DNA of 64,000 nucleotides from Tilletia caries (taxonomy: Eukaryota > Basidiomycota > Exobasidiomycetes > Tilletiales > Tilletiaceae): contig JALUTQ010000041.1 of NCBI GenBank assembly GCA_032718865.1, positions 1 to 64,000 on the forward strand, read 5' to 3'. This document shows positions 55,042 to 64,000 of the stretch, in pieces (the first letter of the stretch is position 1; every line of letters begins with the position of its first letter). The notes beneath the pieces are model-generated. The model saw only the letters and a program-made list of their open reading frames with translations, was not told the DNA's origin and did not search any database. The position numbers were made by a program, and so were the translations under genes.

Positions 55042-55783
55042 CAAGGCTCGGCAACTTGCCAACTTACCTAACTGCAACTGCGGGTAAGTTAACTTAATCT
55101 AGTTAAACTGTGACTAAACTGCGGGCGGCGGAGCCTCCGGAAAAATTAAGTCAACTTAAACTGTATGGGCCCGGACACGGTAACTTATAGTCACTAGAAG
55201 TTGCCGTTCGCAAGCCGAAGATTTGACCCAACTTACAGTTACTCACAGCTACTTACAGTACAAACTTATAGCTACTTATAGTTACCTACAGTTACTTAAA
55301 GTTACTCACAGTGCGCACAGTAACTAATCACAAGTATAGTAGTCAACTATTAATAACTGTATCCAGTAACTAACAATAACTGGAACAATTAACTTTTAAT
55401 AACTGTGCCTACAGTAACTAATAATAACTGTAACAAGTAAATAAAAATAACTAAAAAGCATGAGTCTTTGGAGGTAGTCAAGAGAGGAAACATGTACGAG
55501 CGAGCTCGGAGGCGGCAAAATACGTGCCTAATGGCAAACTGGAATAGTACCAGACATCTTGAGGTAGATACCGCGTGAATTGGGTGGCTGAGACGCGATT
55601 ACGTTTTCATAAATAACTGTAAGTAACGTATAGTGACAGGCGAAAAATTAAGTTAACTGTAATGATAGTAAGTGGCTAAACTGTGACTAAACTAAACTGC
55701 GGGCGCCGGCGCCGGGTTCCAACTTAAACTAAACTTAACTGCGGACCAAAAATGGACAACTTATAATAACTGGCCGAGCCTTG
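55042..55783. mobile_element. 742-bp hAT-type MITE, AACTTA word family
   Basis: Ends CAAGGCTCGGC / GCCGAGCCTTG; perfect 8-bp duplication GTAGTGCG (55034-55041, 55784-55791). The end differs by one base from the CTATAG element. The body is AT-rich, made of AACTTA, AGTTACTTA, AATAACTG and complements. No coding content. Confidence 0.93.
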
Positions 55784-56755
55784 GTAGTGCGTAATGCGTT
55801 CGTCAAAAAGTTGAAGACCTTTCAACATTCTCGGAGGGTTTTGAGTTTTGACTATGGCTATGAACTTCCTCGGAGGGTTTTGACTTTTGACTACGGCTAT
55901 CGAAGGCGTGGGAAAAGTGGAGGTGGAAGAGAGACAGAAACGGGCAACGAACGGCGGAAGGACGGCATGTGAACAGCAAATTGCTATTTTCATAAATAAA
56001 ACTGAGAGAAATCGAGAGCGTCGATGGATGCTTAGAACACGGACACCCAGGCGAAGTTTGCGAAGATTTCAAGAAGTTTTGAAAGATTTTATTCGAGCGA
56101 TGTTGCAACATTCGTCTCGGCCGTAAGATCTAAGGGGCAGATATAACCCCATACTAAAGTCTGGGGAATTCGCTCGAAGCAATATGCAAACTGCTCTAAG
56201 TTCTCCCCAGCCCACCAGCTTCAACCTCCCTCACACGGCACCCTCGACTCCACGGCGTCTTTCCAAAAGCAGGCGCAAAGCACCTCACTGGGAAAAAGAA
56301 CAGAGCGCGAGAGAGATAGAGAGAGAAAAAATGATTCTTTCAGGAAGGGGGGTAAGTTGTGAGGAAGAAAGGAAAGGAGGACATCGAAGGCGCGCGAAAT
56401 CAAGGGGAGAGGGGAACACTGGACACCATAGAGAAGAAGAGAGAGAGAGAGAAGCGGGAAAACAGAAGCAGCACGAGAAGGAGGGAGACTCAGGACCAGG
56501 GAATAGGGTGGTGGGCGAGGATCAGACACGAGGCGGGCAGGGCCAACCCCACGCACGAAGGACGTTACGTGTCTTGTGTAGTGGGAAAGAAAGAAGAAAG
56601 AAGCCCAGTCGCGTCGCATTTTCGTTCGTCCGTCGTTGCAGGAGTAGGAGGAAGGAGGAGGAGGGGAATCAGGGGAAGGTGTCGGGATATCGCCAAAGAG
56701 ATTTTCCATGGATCTTGCAATGCTCGGCAAAAAAAGAATGGGGGTGTGCCTATTT

Positions 56756-58198
56756 TCACAGAATAAGACACTTTGTCTGGTGAACCGCAAAGATGGACCG
56801 GGGCGCGTCAGCGAACAGAGGAATGACTGAATAGAAAAGGAGCATTCGGACGACGGCAAAGCAGACACGTACCTTCTTCCGCACCACTGGAGGCTCCAGT
56901 GCGGCTACGATTGCCTGTAGAAAGAAGGAGGAAAACAGAGCGCAGCATGTAAGTCATCTGCATCGAACGAACAGATCCGCGACGCGCAGCAATCCTATCC
57001 TTCCCATCCGCTCTCCATCGCGCTTTTCCTGATCCTCCTTGACCCAAGCTGGACCCAAGCCGAGCACCGTCCGCTCTGGACTGCGGAATGACGCTGCATC
57101 GAGCACTTCTGCGCTCGGCCCCTCCCAGCCTGTAACACCGCCCGCGCGTTCGAAGGCTGTCATGGTGCAGCCCCTCGCCTGGCCTTGCCGCTCTCCCCAC
57201 CCCCTGGGCATGCCATGTCCAACCCTTGTATTCCGATCCCAGATCCTCCTCCCGTCTCATATGCGCGGAAATGAATCCGGCTAGCGCACTCCCGGAAAAG
57301 GGGGAAACATCTTGATGCCAAAAAAACAACAAAAAACACTCACCTCATCAAAGACGTTCTTCAGACCCTTTTGTGTGAGAGCCGAGCACTCGACGTACTT
57401 AACCGCGCCCAACTCCCTCGCCAGCCGCTCTCCCTGATCAAAAGAGACCGGACGTTGCTTGCTCCGGGCCAGCTTATCAACCGTGGCCGGATCATCGCGC
57501 AGGTCGACCTGGGTGCCCACGATGAGACAGGGCACGCCCGGGCAGTGGTGATGCACCTCCGGGAACCACTTCTCCTTCACGTTCTCGAACGAGGCCGGGG
57601 AGGTGACGGAGAAGCATACGAGGAAGACGTCGGTTTGCGGGTACGAGAGCGGTCTCAGCCGGTCGTAGTCTTCTTGGCCGGCGGTGTCGAAGAGTCCGAG
57701 CGTGTACGGGTCCTCGCCGATCATGACGGTGACTGCGTAGTTGTCGAAGACCTGTGAGAGAATCAGAGAGAAGGGGAAGAAGAAAGGCGTGGGGCGAAAT
57801 TTCAGAAGGGGCGCATTTTCGTTTGGGATGAGGTTGCGCGCTTCTAGGAGATCCTACGTACGGTGGGCACATATTCGGAGGGGAACTTGTTGGTGGTATA
57901 GCTGAGGAGGGAAGAAGGGAGAGCCGCACAGAAGAAGAATGTGAGAATGAACTCGAACCCAGGGGACAACGAGCGCTCTCCCGCCAGGCCGTTCGTCGCA
58001 CAAAGGAGAATCTCGGCCCGCCAAATGCTCACCTGATCAAGAGACAGGTCTGTCCAAGCGCAAATGGGATTTTAGAGAAAAGGTATGATTCAGCTGACTG
58101 GCTTTGGGCGAGCGAGCGAGCGAGTAGAAGAGGAGAGAGCAGGAACTCACCTTTCCGACGGCACCGTCACCGACGACGACACACTTGATAGTCTGCAT
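56756..58198 (-). CDS. CDC42: Rho-family GTPase Cdc42
   Basis: Master regulator of cell polarity and budding; a GTP-binding switch at the plasma membrane. 191 residues, the family's exact length, from six exons: 58198-58151, 58049-58033 (17 nt), 57901-57862, 57751-57344, 56914-56873, 56776-56756 (21 nt). It starts [16 protein letters not shown] (P-loop), then [14 protein letters not shown], the effector loop, [20 protein letters not shown] (switch II), GTQVDL and [19 protein letters not shown]. It ends RKKTKCLIL, a polybasic stretch plus a CAAX box ending in Leu (geranylgeranylation). All introns are GT..AG and every junction keeps the conserved frame. The gene ends about 190 bp from the duplicated-segment boundary. 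Confidence 0.96.
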
Positions 58199-58585
58199 TT
58201 AGGAAAGAGAGGAGAAGGGGGGCTTGGATATTGGGGAACGACGAGGGTTTTGAACGGGGGGGTTCGTAGGCTTCGCGCGCGTATGGACCGTGTAGGGCTG
58301 CAGCTGGCGTATCGTAGGTCGAGGGGGACGTATCACGTATCACGTATGTGATGGCGCTGGGTTGGCAAGCGGGCGTGCGTGTGCTGGATGGGATCCGGGT
58401 TATTGGGGCCTGAGGGAGATGAGGGTCTCTGCGCGGGGACGGGACCGGGCGTGTTGCGTGCGTGCGAATTGCTACTGCTGCTGCTGCTGCTGCTGGTGAG
58501 ACTCCGAACACAGGCGAACGAATACGGGGGCGGATCACAACGTGCTGGGTAACTACTGCGTAGACTGCGGGCGTGGGCTGATGCT

Positions 58586-58628
<43 letters not shown>

Positions 58629-59039
58629 CTGAGTTCTCTGCTCTGCTCTGCCTTGTACCTGGGTGATGGTGTTGTGTTGTTTCTCAGGCCAGCCAAAATC
58701 CTCACTTCAGCGCAACAGCTCACCGCTCACAGCTGGTTCAAACGCATCGGCGGGCCGGCAGTTGCGTTCGCACTCCAGACCCCTTCCTCCACCTCCAAAT
58801 CGCAGTCTCAGTCTCAGCATTTGGCCCCTTGAAGCCACTTCTCCAGTGTCCCATCTCCTGCAGACCCTGTCCACAGACTCCCTCCACGGGGTCAGCAAAC
58901 CCACCACATCCAAGTTTGGACCAGGTTCATGAGGCAGGGGGGGGGGGGGCTGCCAGCCCGGATCGCAACTCAATTGAAATAGGTACGGGCCATCGAGCAG
59001 GTCTGTACCCTCGGTAACTCGGGCAGCGTTGCATTTCCG
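58199..59039. other. CDC42 upstream region with CTG microsatellites
   Basis: 841 bp between CDC42 and the convergent-side end of IPI3. Two CTG runs (58471-58494 and 58587-58626) and a G10 run near 58937. No gene supported. Confidence 0.5.
58587..58626. repeat. CTG trinucleotide microsatellite
   Basis: About 13 consecutive CTG units about 390 bp upstream of the CDC42 ATG. Not in a supported coding exon. Confidence 0.85.
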
Positions 59040-61088
59040 TCAGGCCTTCCCGCCGCTCCCGACAAGCGCATACATCCGCTCGTTCAACCGACTCGCCTCC
59101 TCAAGCTGCGCCCGCAATCTCACCACCTCAGCCTCGAGCTCTTCCTCGCGCTTCGGGTTTGACGTGCCCTGGGCGGAGGCGACAGCGGGGCCAGATACAG
59201 AAGCGATTGGCGGCGGGAAGAGGCCGGGCAGGGGAAGATTGGCCAGCAAGGAGGATCCGCCGTTGGGTTGCAGGTGAGGGAAGAGCGAAGACGGCGGGCA
59301 GATGTATGGCGAAATCTGCAAATGGAAAACAAAACACTCTTTTCAGCGACTTGCCGTCACAATGGCATGCATGAGCCTTTACTCACCTGATCAAGATCCC
59401 GCGGTATCCTCCGCCAAACAACCCCATCCGAACCTGAGCCCCCATCGACTCCCTCCGCAGTCCGCGCCGTCACAGTCCGACCAAAGTTAGCCGCCACGAG
59501 CGGTAGAGACTCCTCATCGCCCGCCCCCCTCCCCTTCGCCACACCCGTCCCACCGACGGAGCCCATCGCGACACTCATCCGACTCTGGACCGGGGTGAGC
59601 ACCGCCATCTTCAGGTTCGTGATGGCGCCAGGTCCGAAACACGTGCCCGGTCCACCACCGACTTCGTTGGAGGACGAGTTTCCGCCGTTCGCCTTGAGCG
59701 AGAGAGTCGATGATGACGAGGAGGCAGGCCCGTTGGAGGCTGAGGATGTTGATACGATGCTCGGGCCGAGGTTGAGGACTGCGAGCGTTTGCGCGGAGTT
59801 GGCGTCAAAGACGTGCAGATGGGACGCAGCTGTTCCGACCAACAAATGACTCGAGCCTGAGCTCAAAGCCAATGCCGTGATTCGATGTCTGCAAGAAGAA
59901 GTACAAGGCGTGAGCATCGTCAAAATGCTCCCAGTCTGCAGTAAGAAATTAAAAGAAAAGCTTTGGTACTCACCTCAGTCGGATCACATGCCCATCGGCA
60001 CTACTGCCCGCCTCCGTATTCTCCGCCTCGTCCTGCGCAACATACTCCGTCCCCGTCGTCGTCCGTTTCCGACAGACATCGATCCGAAACACGCGCGACA
60101 GCTGAACCCCACCCGGCCCTGAGGAAGAAGAAGAAGAAGAAGCCGACGCAGCATTCGGCGGAGCGGTACTGACGTACACGAACCGATTGAGCGCATCGCA
60201 TGCGATGTGCTGCAGCGGGAAGGGCAGCGAGTACGTATAGATCAACGCGCGCGTCCTGAGGTCCCACAACTTGACCGAGCCGTCCAGACTGGTCGACCAG
60301 AGCGTGGCCGGGGCGGGGAACCGCGCCGTGGGAGGGAACGCAAGCGACGTAATCGGAAGTGTATGGTCTGCCAGCGTCGCATATGCATTCGGCTGATGAC
60401 TGGACCCGCCTCCTCCTCCCATCGACGCCGAAGCACCACCACCACCACCCACCGGCTGACTCTGCGCCTCAGGAGCAAGCAAAGCCGCAAGCGACCAGAC
60501 GAGGATCCGACTATCCGCGCCAGCCGAGACGAGCGCGTCCCCATCCGGCGACCAGCACAGCACCGTCACCGCCCGATAATGCGCATCGAACGAAGCTCGC
60601 AACACCCCCGTGCTCACGCTCCACAGGAACAAACTCCCCTCCGCCGAGCCCGCCGCGCACAGCTCGCCATCCGGGCTCAGCGCGACGGCACTCAACCTCG
60701 TGGGCGCGATGATGCGCTGGAGGAGCACGTCCGAGCGGAGTGTCCAGAAGAGTAAAGTTGGACTGCGGATGTCGGCCGCGACTACGAGGTTTGCGGACGG
60801 GTTGATATCGAACGCGTGCGTTGCGGGCGACACGGCCTGGCGGTACGAGATCGTAGGCTGCGTCGGGGGGATCGCGTTCGTACTCGATCCACTTGACTCA
60901 GCCGCACCTGAGCTGGCCACTGCGGACGAGGACGAGGAAAGACCTGAGGGCGCGGCGGTGCTGAGGGGGAGCAGGCCGGAGATGGGGGCGGAATGGGCAT
61001 CGGCTGTGCGGGTGTAGATGATGGTCTCCTGGCCGAGCAGCCGGAGGGCGGGCAGGGTTGCGCTTCCTGCGTTTGCGAAGGTCGTCAT
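59040..61088 (-). CDS. IPI3: Pre-rRNA processing protein Ipi3 (WD repeats)
   Basis: Subunit of the Rix1-Ipi1-Ipi3 complex (WDR18 in animals) for ITS2 processing and 60S maturation in the nucleus. About 630 residues, exons 61088-59974, 59888-59387, 59315-59040. WD-type blades: LSPDGELCAAGSAEGSLFLW; VLCWSPDGDALVSAGADSRI followed by LVWSL; HTLPITSLAF; and LWSTSLDGSVKLWDLRTRAL. The final exon has the C-terminal coiled coil (KREEELEAEVVRLRAQLEEA) typical of Ipi3. Ser/Gly-rich inserts lie between blades. The frame extends past 61088 to 61493, but the ATG at 61088 is preferred because the extension is low-quality and overlaps the retrotransposon's ORF1 region. Confidence 0.88.
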
Positions 61089-61287
61089 TTGGGAAACAGT
61101 GCTTCTGCGTTCGTTCAGCTTGAGCAGGGAGCAGGTTGGCAAGGCCTTCTTGTTCTTCCGTTCCCAGATTTTTTTGGGATGAGATGAGGCAGCGCGGTAT
61201 CCTGGCGGTACCTGCAGGGACATGTGTTGTCGCGACACCATGCGACCTTCCTCCTCACCTTCCTTCCGACCACTCGTCGAAGAAGAT

Positions 61288-63585
61288 ATGAGCGCGGATT
61301 CCTCTGGAAATCGCTTTGCGGCGCTCGCGAGCGCAGATATGGACGAAGACAGGGCAGGAGACCCGCAGGCGCAAGCCACTCCCAAAGTAAGCACCCTAGA
61401 TTTATCTGTATGCGCTCCGACTATCCAAGGCGTGCAATCATTGAACGGCGCGGGATTTCCCTCCGCAGATGCTATTGTTTTCGGGGAGAGCACTCTGTCA
61501 GAGAGTGCTCAGGGTGCAGTGTCTCTAGACGCGGCCCAGAGGGAACCCCATCCCTCGCTGCCCCCGCAGGCAAACACCGGCAAGACGAAGAGCACGACCT
61601 TGAGCTGGGCGGACCAAGTTCAGGCCGCCGACGAGGCCAGAAAGGCCCAAGACGAGGCCAGAAAGGCCCAAGCCAATCTAGAGGCCAGAGAGGCTGCTGC
61701 CGGCAGGGCTCTCAAGCGCAAGGCTGTGAGCATGTCTCCGTCGAAAGAGCGCCGTTCTGCTCTCGACGCGATGGAAAGCACCTCGGACAGTGGAGCGGAC
61801 ACGGACACCTCTGAAGCACGAGCCTCCGTCCGGACTAAAGCGCCGCTCGCCCTCAAGCCCGCCTCCGTATTTGCGCGACGTGTTTCGGCGCGAATTCAGG
61901 AGAACCACATTCAGCCCGCCCCGGAAAAGCAGACAGTCGTCACCGGAGTCGGCCGAAACCCCGCCGCAAAGGAACTGCCCGCTCCCAAGGAGGCACCGGC
62001 TTCCCCCGCGAAACGCGCTGCTGCGGCAGCGAAGACGGGCGCAAAGTCTGCTCCGCGCCCTCTACAAGCCCTGGAGCGCCGCATCCAGGCTGCCCTCAGT
62101 CAGCGCGACGAGAAGGAGGCGGCCTTGCGTGGCTTCTTCGAGACGTTGACGACCGGCCTTCGAAACATCGAGGGTCTCAATGCCCTCGACAGCGACAGGG
62201 TCGAATCGATCGGCACGCTCCTCTCCCTCGCCGCTGGTGTCGCCTTTGCCCAGCCGGGGAGAACTCCTGTCTGCCCTGAGTGGCATTCTCTCCTCGCGAA
62301 TGCCGACCTCTCCAAGCTCCCTGCCCAGTCCGGCGTCCCTCTCACAGCCGCCGACGCAACAACAGCCCTGGACACCTCTGCCTGGCCGCTGCCTTCCGCC
62401 ACTAGATCGACGAGGTCCTCCAAGCCCTCCTCCTCCCCCGCAAACGCTGCCCGTCCGGTCCTTGCCCCCCTCCAGGGGTACAGGACGCAGGGAGGCACGA
62501 AGGGAGACGCGGCAAAGTTAGCCGCTGCTGGAGGCTCGAAGGAAAATCGCACATTCATTCGCCTCTCGGACGGCAACAAAGCCCGGGACGAAGATCCCTT
62601 CGAGATTCGACTGCGGCTGGAGAAGCTCTTGGCTTCATTGAACCCCTTGCTGACCATTGGACGTGTCAAGGCGATCAAATCAGGCTTCTCATTCACGCCT
62701 GGTGTGAGCTGCAACGCTCGCGCCTTCGAGCCGTACTTCTCGCAAATCCAAAAAGAAGCGTTCGATGCGAAGGACGTTGAGGGACCCTGCCAGTACCGCC
62801 AATTTTGCCTCCGAGGACTGCCAGCAAAAATTGTCTCCGGCGGTGCGCCCAAAGCGGTGACTCCGCACGACGTCCAGGTCCAGGTGTGCGCGCGCTTTCC
62901 CGGGATAAAGCTGGCAACACAGCCCCGTATCCTCACCCCTGCCCGCCATGAGAGCCCCGCCCTCCTCTGGCTTATCAGCGTCGCCGAAGGCGAATTCTCT
63001 TCGGACGGCCAGCCCTGCCCCAGTCGCGTCGACATAATGGATCGGACATGCACCCTCCGCCCATACCGCGCCAACAACGCCAGCAAACACTGCGGCCGAT
63101 GCCTATCATGGCACCACACGACGGACAAATGCCGCGCCGCCGCCCCTTCCTGCTCTCAGTGTAGCCTCACCGGCCATTCTGCTCAGGAGCACGCCTGTCC
63201 GTTGTGCAAGCCCGGTCAGCCTCCAGTGTGCGTCCCCGAGTGCGCACATTGCAAGGCGCCACAGCCTACCGGCCACCCCGGCTGCCGAGCCCGCCCGGTA
63301 TGGGACAGCAAGGTCAATGCGGTCATTGTGCCGGAAGGAGAGCGGCTGGCCCGCATCCAGAACAGGGGCAGATCCGAGCGCAAGCTCACCATCTCCCGAC
63401 TCCGCGCACAAGCCGCACATGCCGCCCGCACTGCCACCACACAACGCACCACCTCAGCCGCCACCAGCGCAACCCACCCACCATCCAACAGCGAGTCGTC
63501 AACTCGGCAAGAAGACACCACCCCCAACACCAACACACCTACCGACGCATCCGGGCCGCGCAGTAACGCCCTGGGTGAGTCCTAG
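61288..63585 (+). CDS. LINE ORF1, Gag-like protein with CCHC knuckles
   Basis: About 765 residues from the ATG at 61288 (MSADSSGNRFAALASADMDE, a common ORF1 opening); an ATG 66 bases earlier is also in frame. An Ala/Lys-rich, coiled N-terminal half (AQDEARKAQDEARKAQANLE direct repeat) precedes a conserved region around EIRLRLEKLLASLNPLLTIG. Near the end are zinc knuckles: CGRCLSWHHTTDKC (CX2CX4HX4C), CSQCSLTGHSAQEHAC and CAHCKAPQPTGHPGC. It binds element RNA in ribonucleoprotein particles. Knuckle order fits the Tad/I-like groups of fungal LINEs. Intact frame. Confidence 0.85.
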   Translation: MSADSSGNRFAALASADMDEDRAGDPQAQATPKVSTLDLSVCAPTIQGVQSLNGAGFPSADAIVFGESTLSESAQGAVSLDAAQREPHPSLPPQANTGKTKSTTLSWADQVQAADEARKAQDEARKAQANLEAREAAAGRALKRKAVSMSPSKERRSALDAMESTSDSGADTDTSEARASVRTKAPLALKPASVFARRVSARIQENHIQPAPEKQTVVTGVGRNPAAKELPAPKEAPASPAKRAAAAAKTGAKSAPRPLQALERRIQAALSQRDEKEAALRGFFETLTTGLRNIEGLNALDSDRVESIGTLLSLAAGVAFAQPGRTPVCPEWHSLLANADLSKLPAQSGVPLTAADATTALDTSAWPLPSATRSTRSSKPSSSPANAARPVLAPLQGYRTQGGTKGDAAKLAAAGGSKENRTFIRLSDGNKARDEDPFEIRLRLEKLLASLNPLLTIGRVKAIKSGFSFTPGVSCNARAFEPYFSQIQKEAFDAKDVEGPCQYRQFCLRGLPAKIVSGGAPKAVTPHDVQVQVCARFPGIKLATQPRILTPARHESPALLWLISVAEGEFSSDGQPCPSRVDIMDRTCTLRPYRANNASKHCGRCLSWHHTTDKCRAAAPSCSQCSLTGHSAQEHACPLCKPGQPPVCVPECAHCKAPQPTGHPGCRARPVWDSKVNAVIVPEGERLARIQNRGRSERKLTISRLRAQAAHAARTATTQRTTSAATSATHPPSNSESSTRQEDTTPNTNTPTDASGPRSNALGES

Positions 63586-63682
63586 AATGTGTCCTGTTCA
63601 GGCTCGCACTGTCTCAGGCAATGGCAGGGGGAGGGGCGCGGTGCGACGGGGGCACAGGGGACGCGGCGCTGGGCGTCGCAAA

Positions 63683-64000
63683 ATGGAACTCCGGATCATG
63701 CAGCTAAACGCTGGGCGGGGAGCAGACGCAACTAGCGCGATCCTGGAGATCGCGCGGGACAACAAATGCGATGTGCTGATGGTTCAGGAACCAGGGGGAT
63801 TCTTTACTAACACCAAGACTCTTCCCCGGATTCTTGCCCAGCACTATCAGATATACATGCCGGACATTACAGATGGAACGCGCCCACGCGTGGTGACATA
63901 TGTGCGCAAGCACGGGCTGAATGGACACCGGTGGCGCAGACCACCCTCACCAAGGGAAACAGAGACGTACTCGTTCTCGACTTCAAGACGTCCAGCGGAC
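63683..64000 (+). CDS. LINE ORF2 start, AP-type endonuclease (partial)
   Basis: Starts at the ATG at 63683: LRIMQLNAGRGADATSAILE, then CDVLMVQEP, the Asn and Glu motifs of the endonuclease/exonuclease/phosphatase fold that nicks target DNA. Near 63,914-63,922 the frame shifts by one base: the sequence continues as VAQTTLTKGNRDVLVLDFKT in another frame. Either a mutation has killed this copy or the base call is wrong. Reverse transcriptase lies beyond the window. Confidence 0.8.
   Translation, partial: MELRIMQLNAGRGADATSAILEIARDNKCDVLMVQEPGGFFTNTKTLPRILAQHYQIYMPDITDGTRPRVVTYVRKHGLNGHRWRRPPSPRETETYSFSTSRRPAD

Larger units (their letters stand above)
51040..56196. mobile_element. 5.2-kb element with TA duplication, hosting five nested elements
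   Basis: Ends GAGCAGTTTGCATATTGCTTCG and its exact inverted complement (22 bp), flanked by TA (51038-51039, 56197-56198). The intact duplicate segment has a single TA there, confirming the site. TA duplication suggests Tc1/mariner-like. After removing five inner elements about 1.7 kb of host sequence remains, with no clear transposase; fragments such as RQPEFHGYYRDFRVSQRLLD (plus, near 51,090) look protein-like but are unassigned. A 34-bp sequence around CTCGGAGGGTTTTGA is repeated at 55830 and 55871. Confidence 0.8.
47346..56562. repeat. 2.25-kb duplicated segment, copy split by two insertions
   Basis: Blocks 47346-48957, 50758-51039 and 56197-56562 together equal the intact copy at 33862-36113. 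The gaps are the 1.8-kb element (48958-50757) and the 5.2-kb element (51040-56196). The intact copy supplies both empty target sites, which fixes the insertion boundaries. Confidence 0.9.
61222..64000 (+). mobile_element. Non-LTR retrotransposon, 5' part (runs off the window)
   Basis: Two plus-strand reading frames in LINE order: a Gag-like ORF1 with zinc knuckles and an ORF2 that opens with an endonuclease. It is cut by the window edge. Its 5' limit is not defined; the first ORF1 codon is 134-200 bp from the IPI3 start on the other strand, so it has landed in or at the IPI3 promoter. Confidence 0.85.

Noticed and set aside
61089..61493. N-terminal extension of IPI3
   Set aside because: It overlaps LINE ORF1 on the other strand, lacks conserved content, and the family normally starts near the 61088 ATG.

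Overview
The window is the end of a fungal chromosome. It opens with C-rich telomere repeats (bases 1-40, CCCTAA and CCCCTAA units) and runs inward through subtelomeric transposons into ordinary genes. Short introns (about 70-95 bp, GT..AG), GC-rich coding exons, fungal families (Sip5, Ipi3, Cdc42, Cdc4-type light chain) and very long low-complexity extensions point to a basidiomycete. Ustilaginomycotina or another yeast-like lineage would fit, but the species cannot be settled from sequence alone.

Layout: 1-6.3 kb is telomere, tandem repeats, a 956-bp TA-flanked element and a 3.97-kb TIR transposon carrying a broken malate dehydrogenase fragment. 6.5-33 kb is mostly host genes: alpha/beta hydrolase, SIP5, thioredoxin, an unrecognised protein, TAF13, CDC4-type myosin light chain, RIB1 (GTP cyclohydrolase II), a cysteine-rich secreted protein, the t6A dehydratase TCD, a sucrose-type MFS carrier and an OPT transporter. 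33.9-56.6 kb is a transposon graveyard. 56.7-61.1 kb returns to host genes (CDC42, IPI3). 61.2 kb to the end is the 5' half of a non-LTR retrotransposon.

The graveyard can be dated by nesting. A DUF3435-type tyrosine recombinase gene (minus strand, about 36.6-45.9 kb) is split by a compact gag-only LTR element, a 696-bp hAT-type MITE and a 3.9-kb two-gene PIF/Harbinger element. Removing each insertion with one copy of its target duplication rejoins the recombinase reading frame exactly. A separate 2.25-kb duplicated segment is whole at 33.9-36.1 kb. Its second copy (47.3-56.6 kb) is split by an 1.8-kb TIR element and a 5.2-kb element that itself holds five further elements.

The most unusual signal is a set of 696-775-bp elements with short terminal inverted repeats and (mostly perfect) 8-bp target duplications. 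Their bodies are saturated with one short word in both orientations, and the word differs from element to element (CTCCG, TTGCCC, CTATAG, AACTTA-like, GCGGAG). No coding sequence is visible in them. They look like a diversified class of non-autonomous hAT elements built from arrays of candidate protein-binding words.
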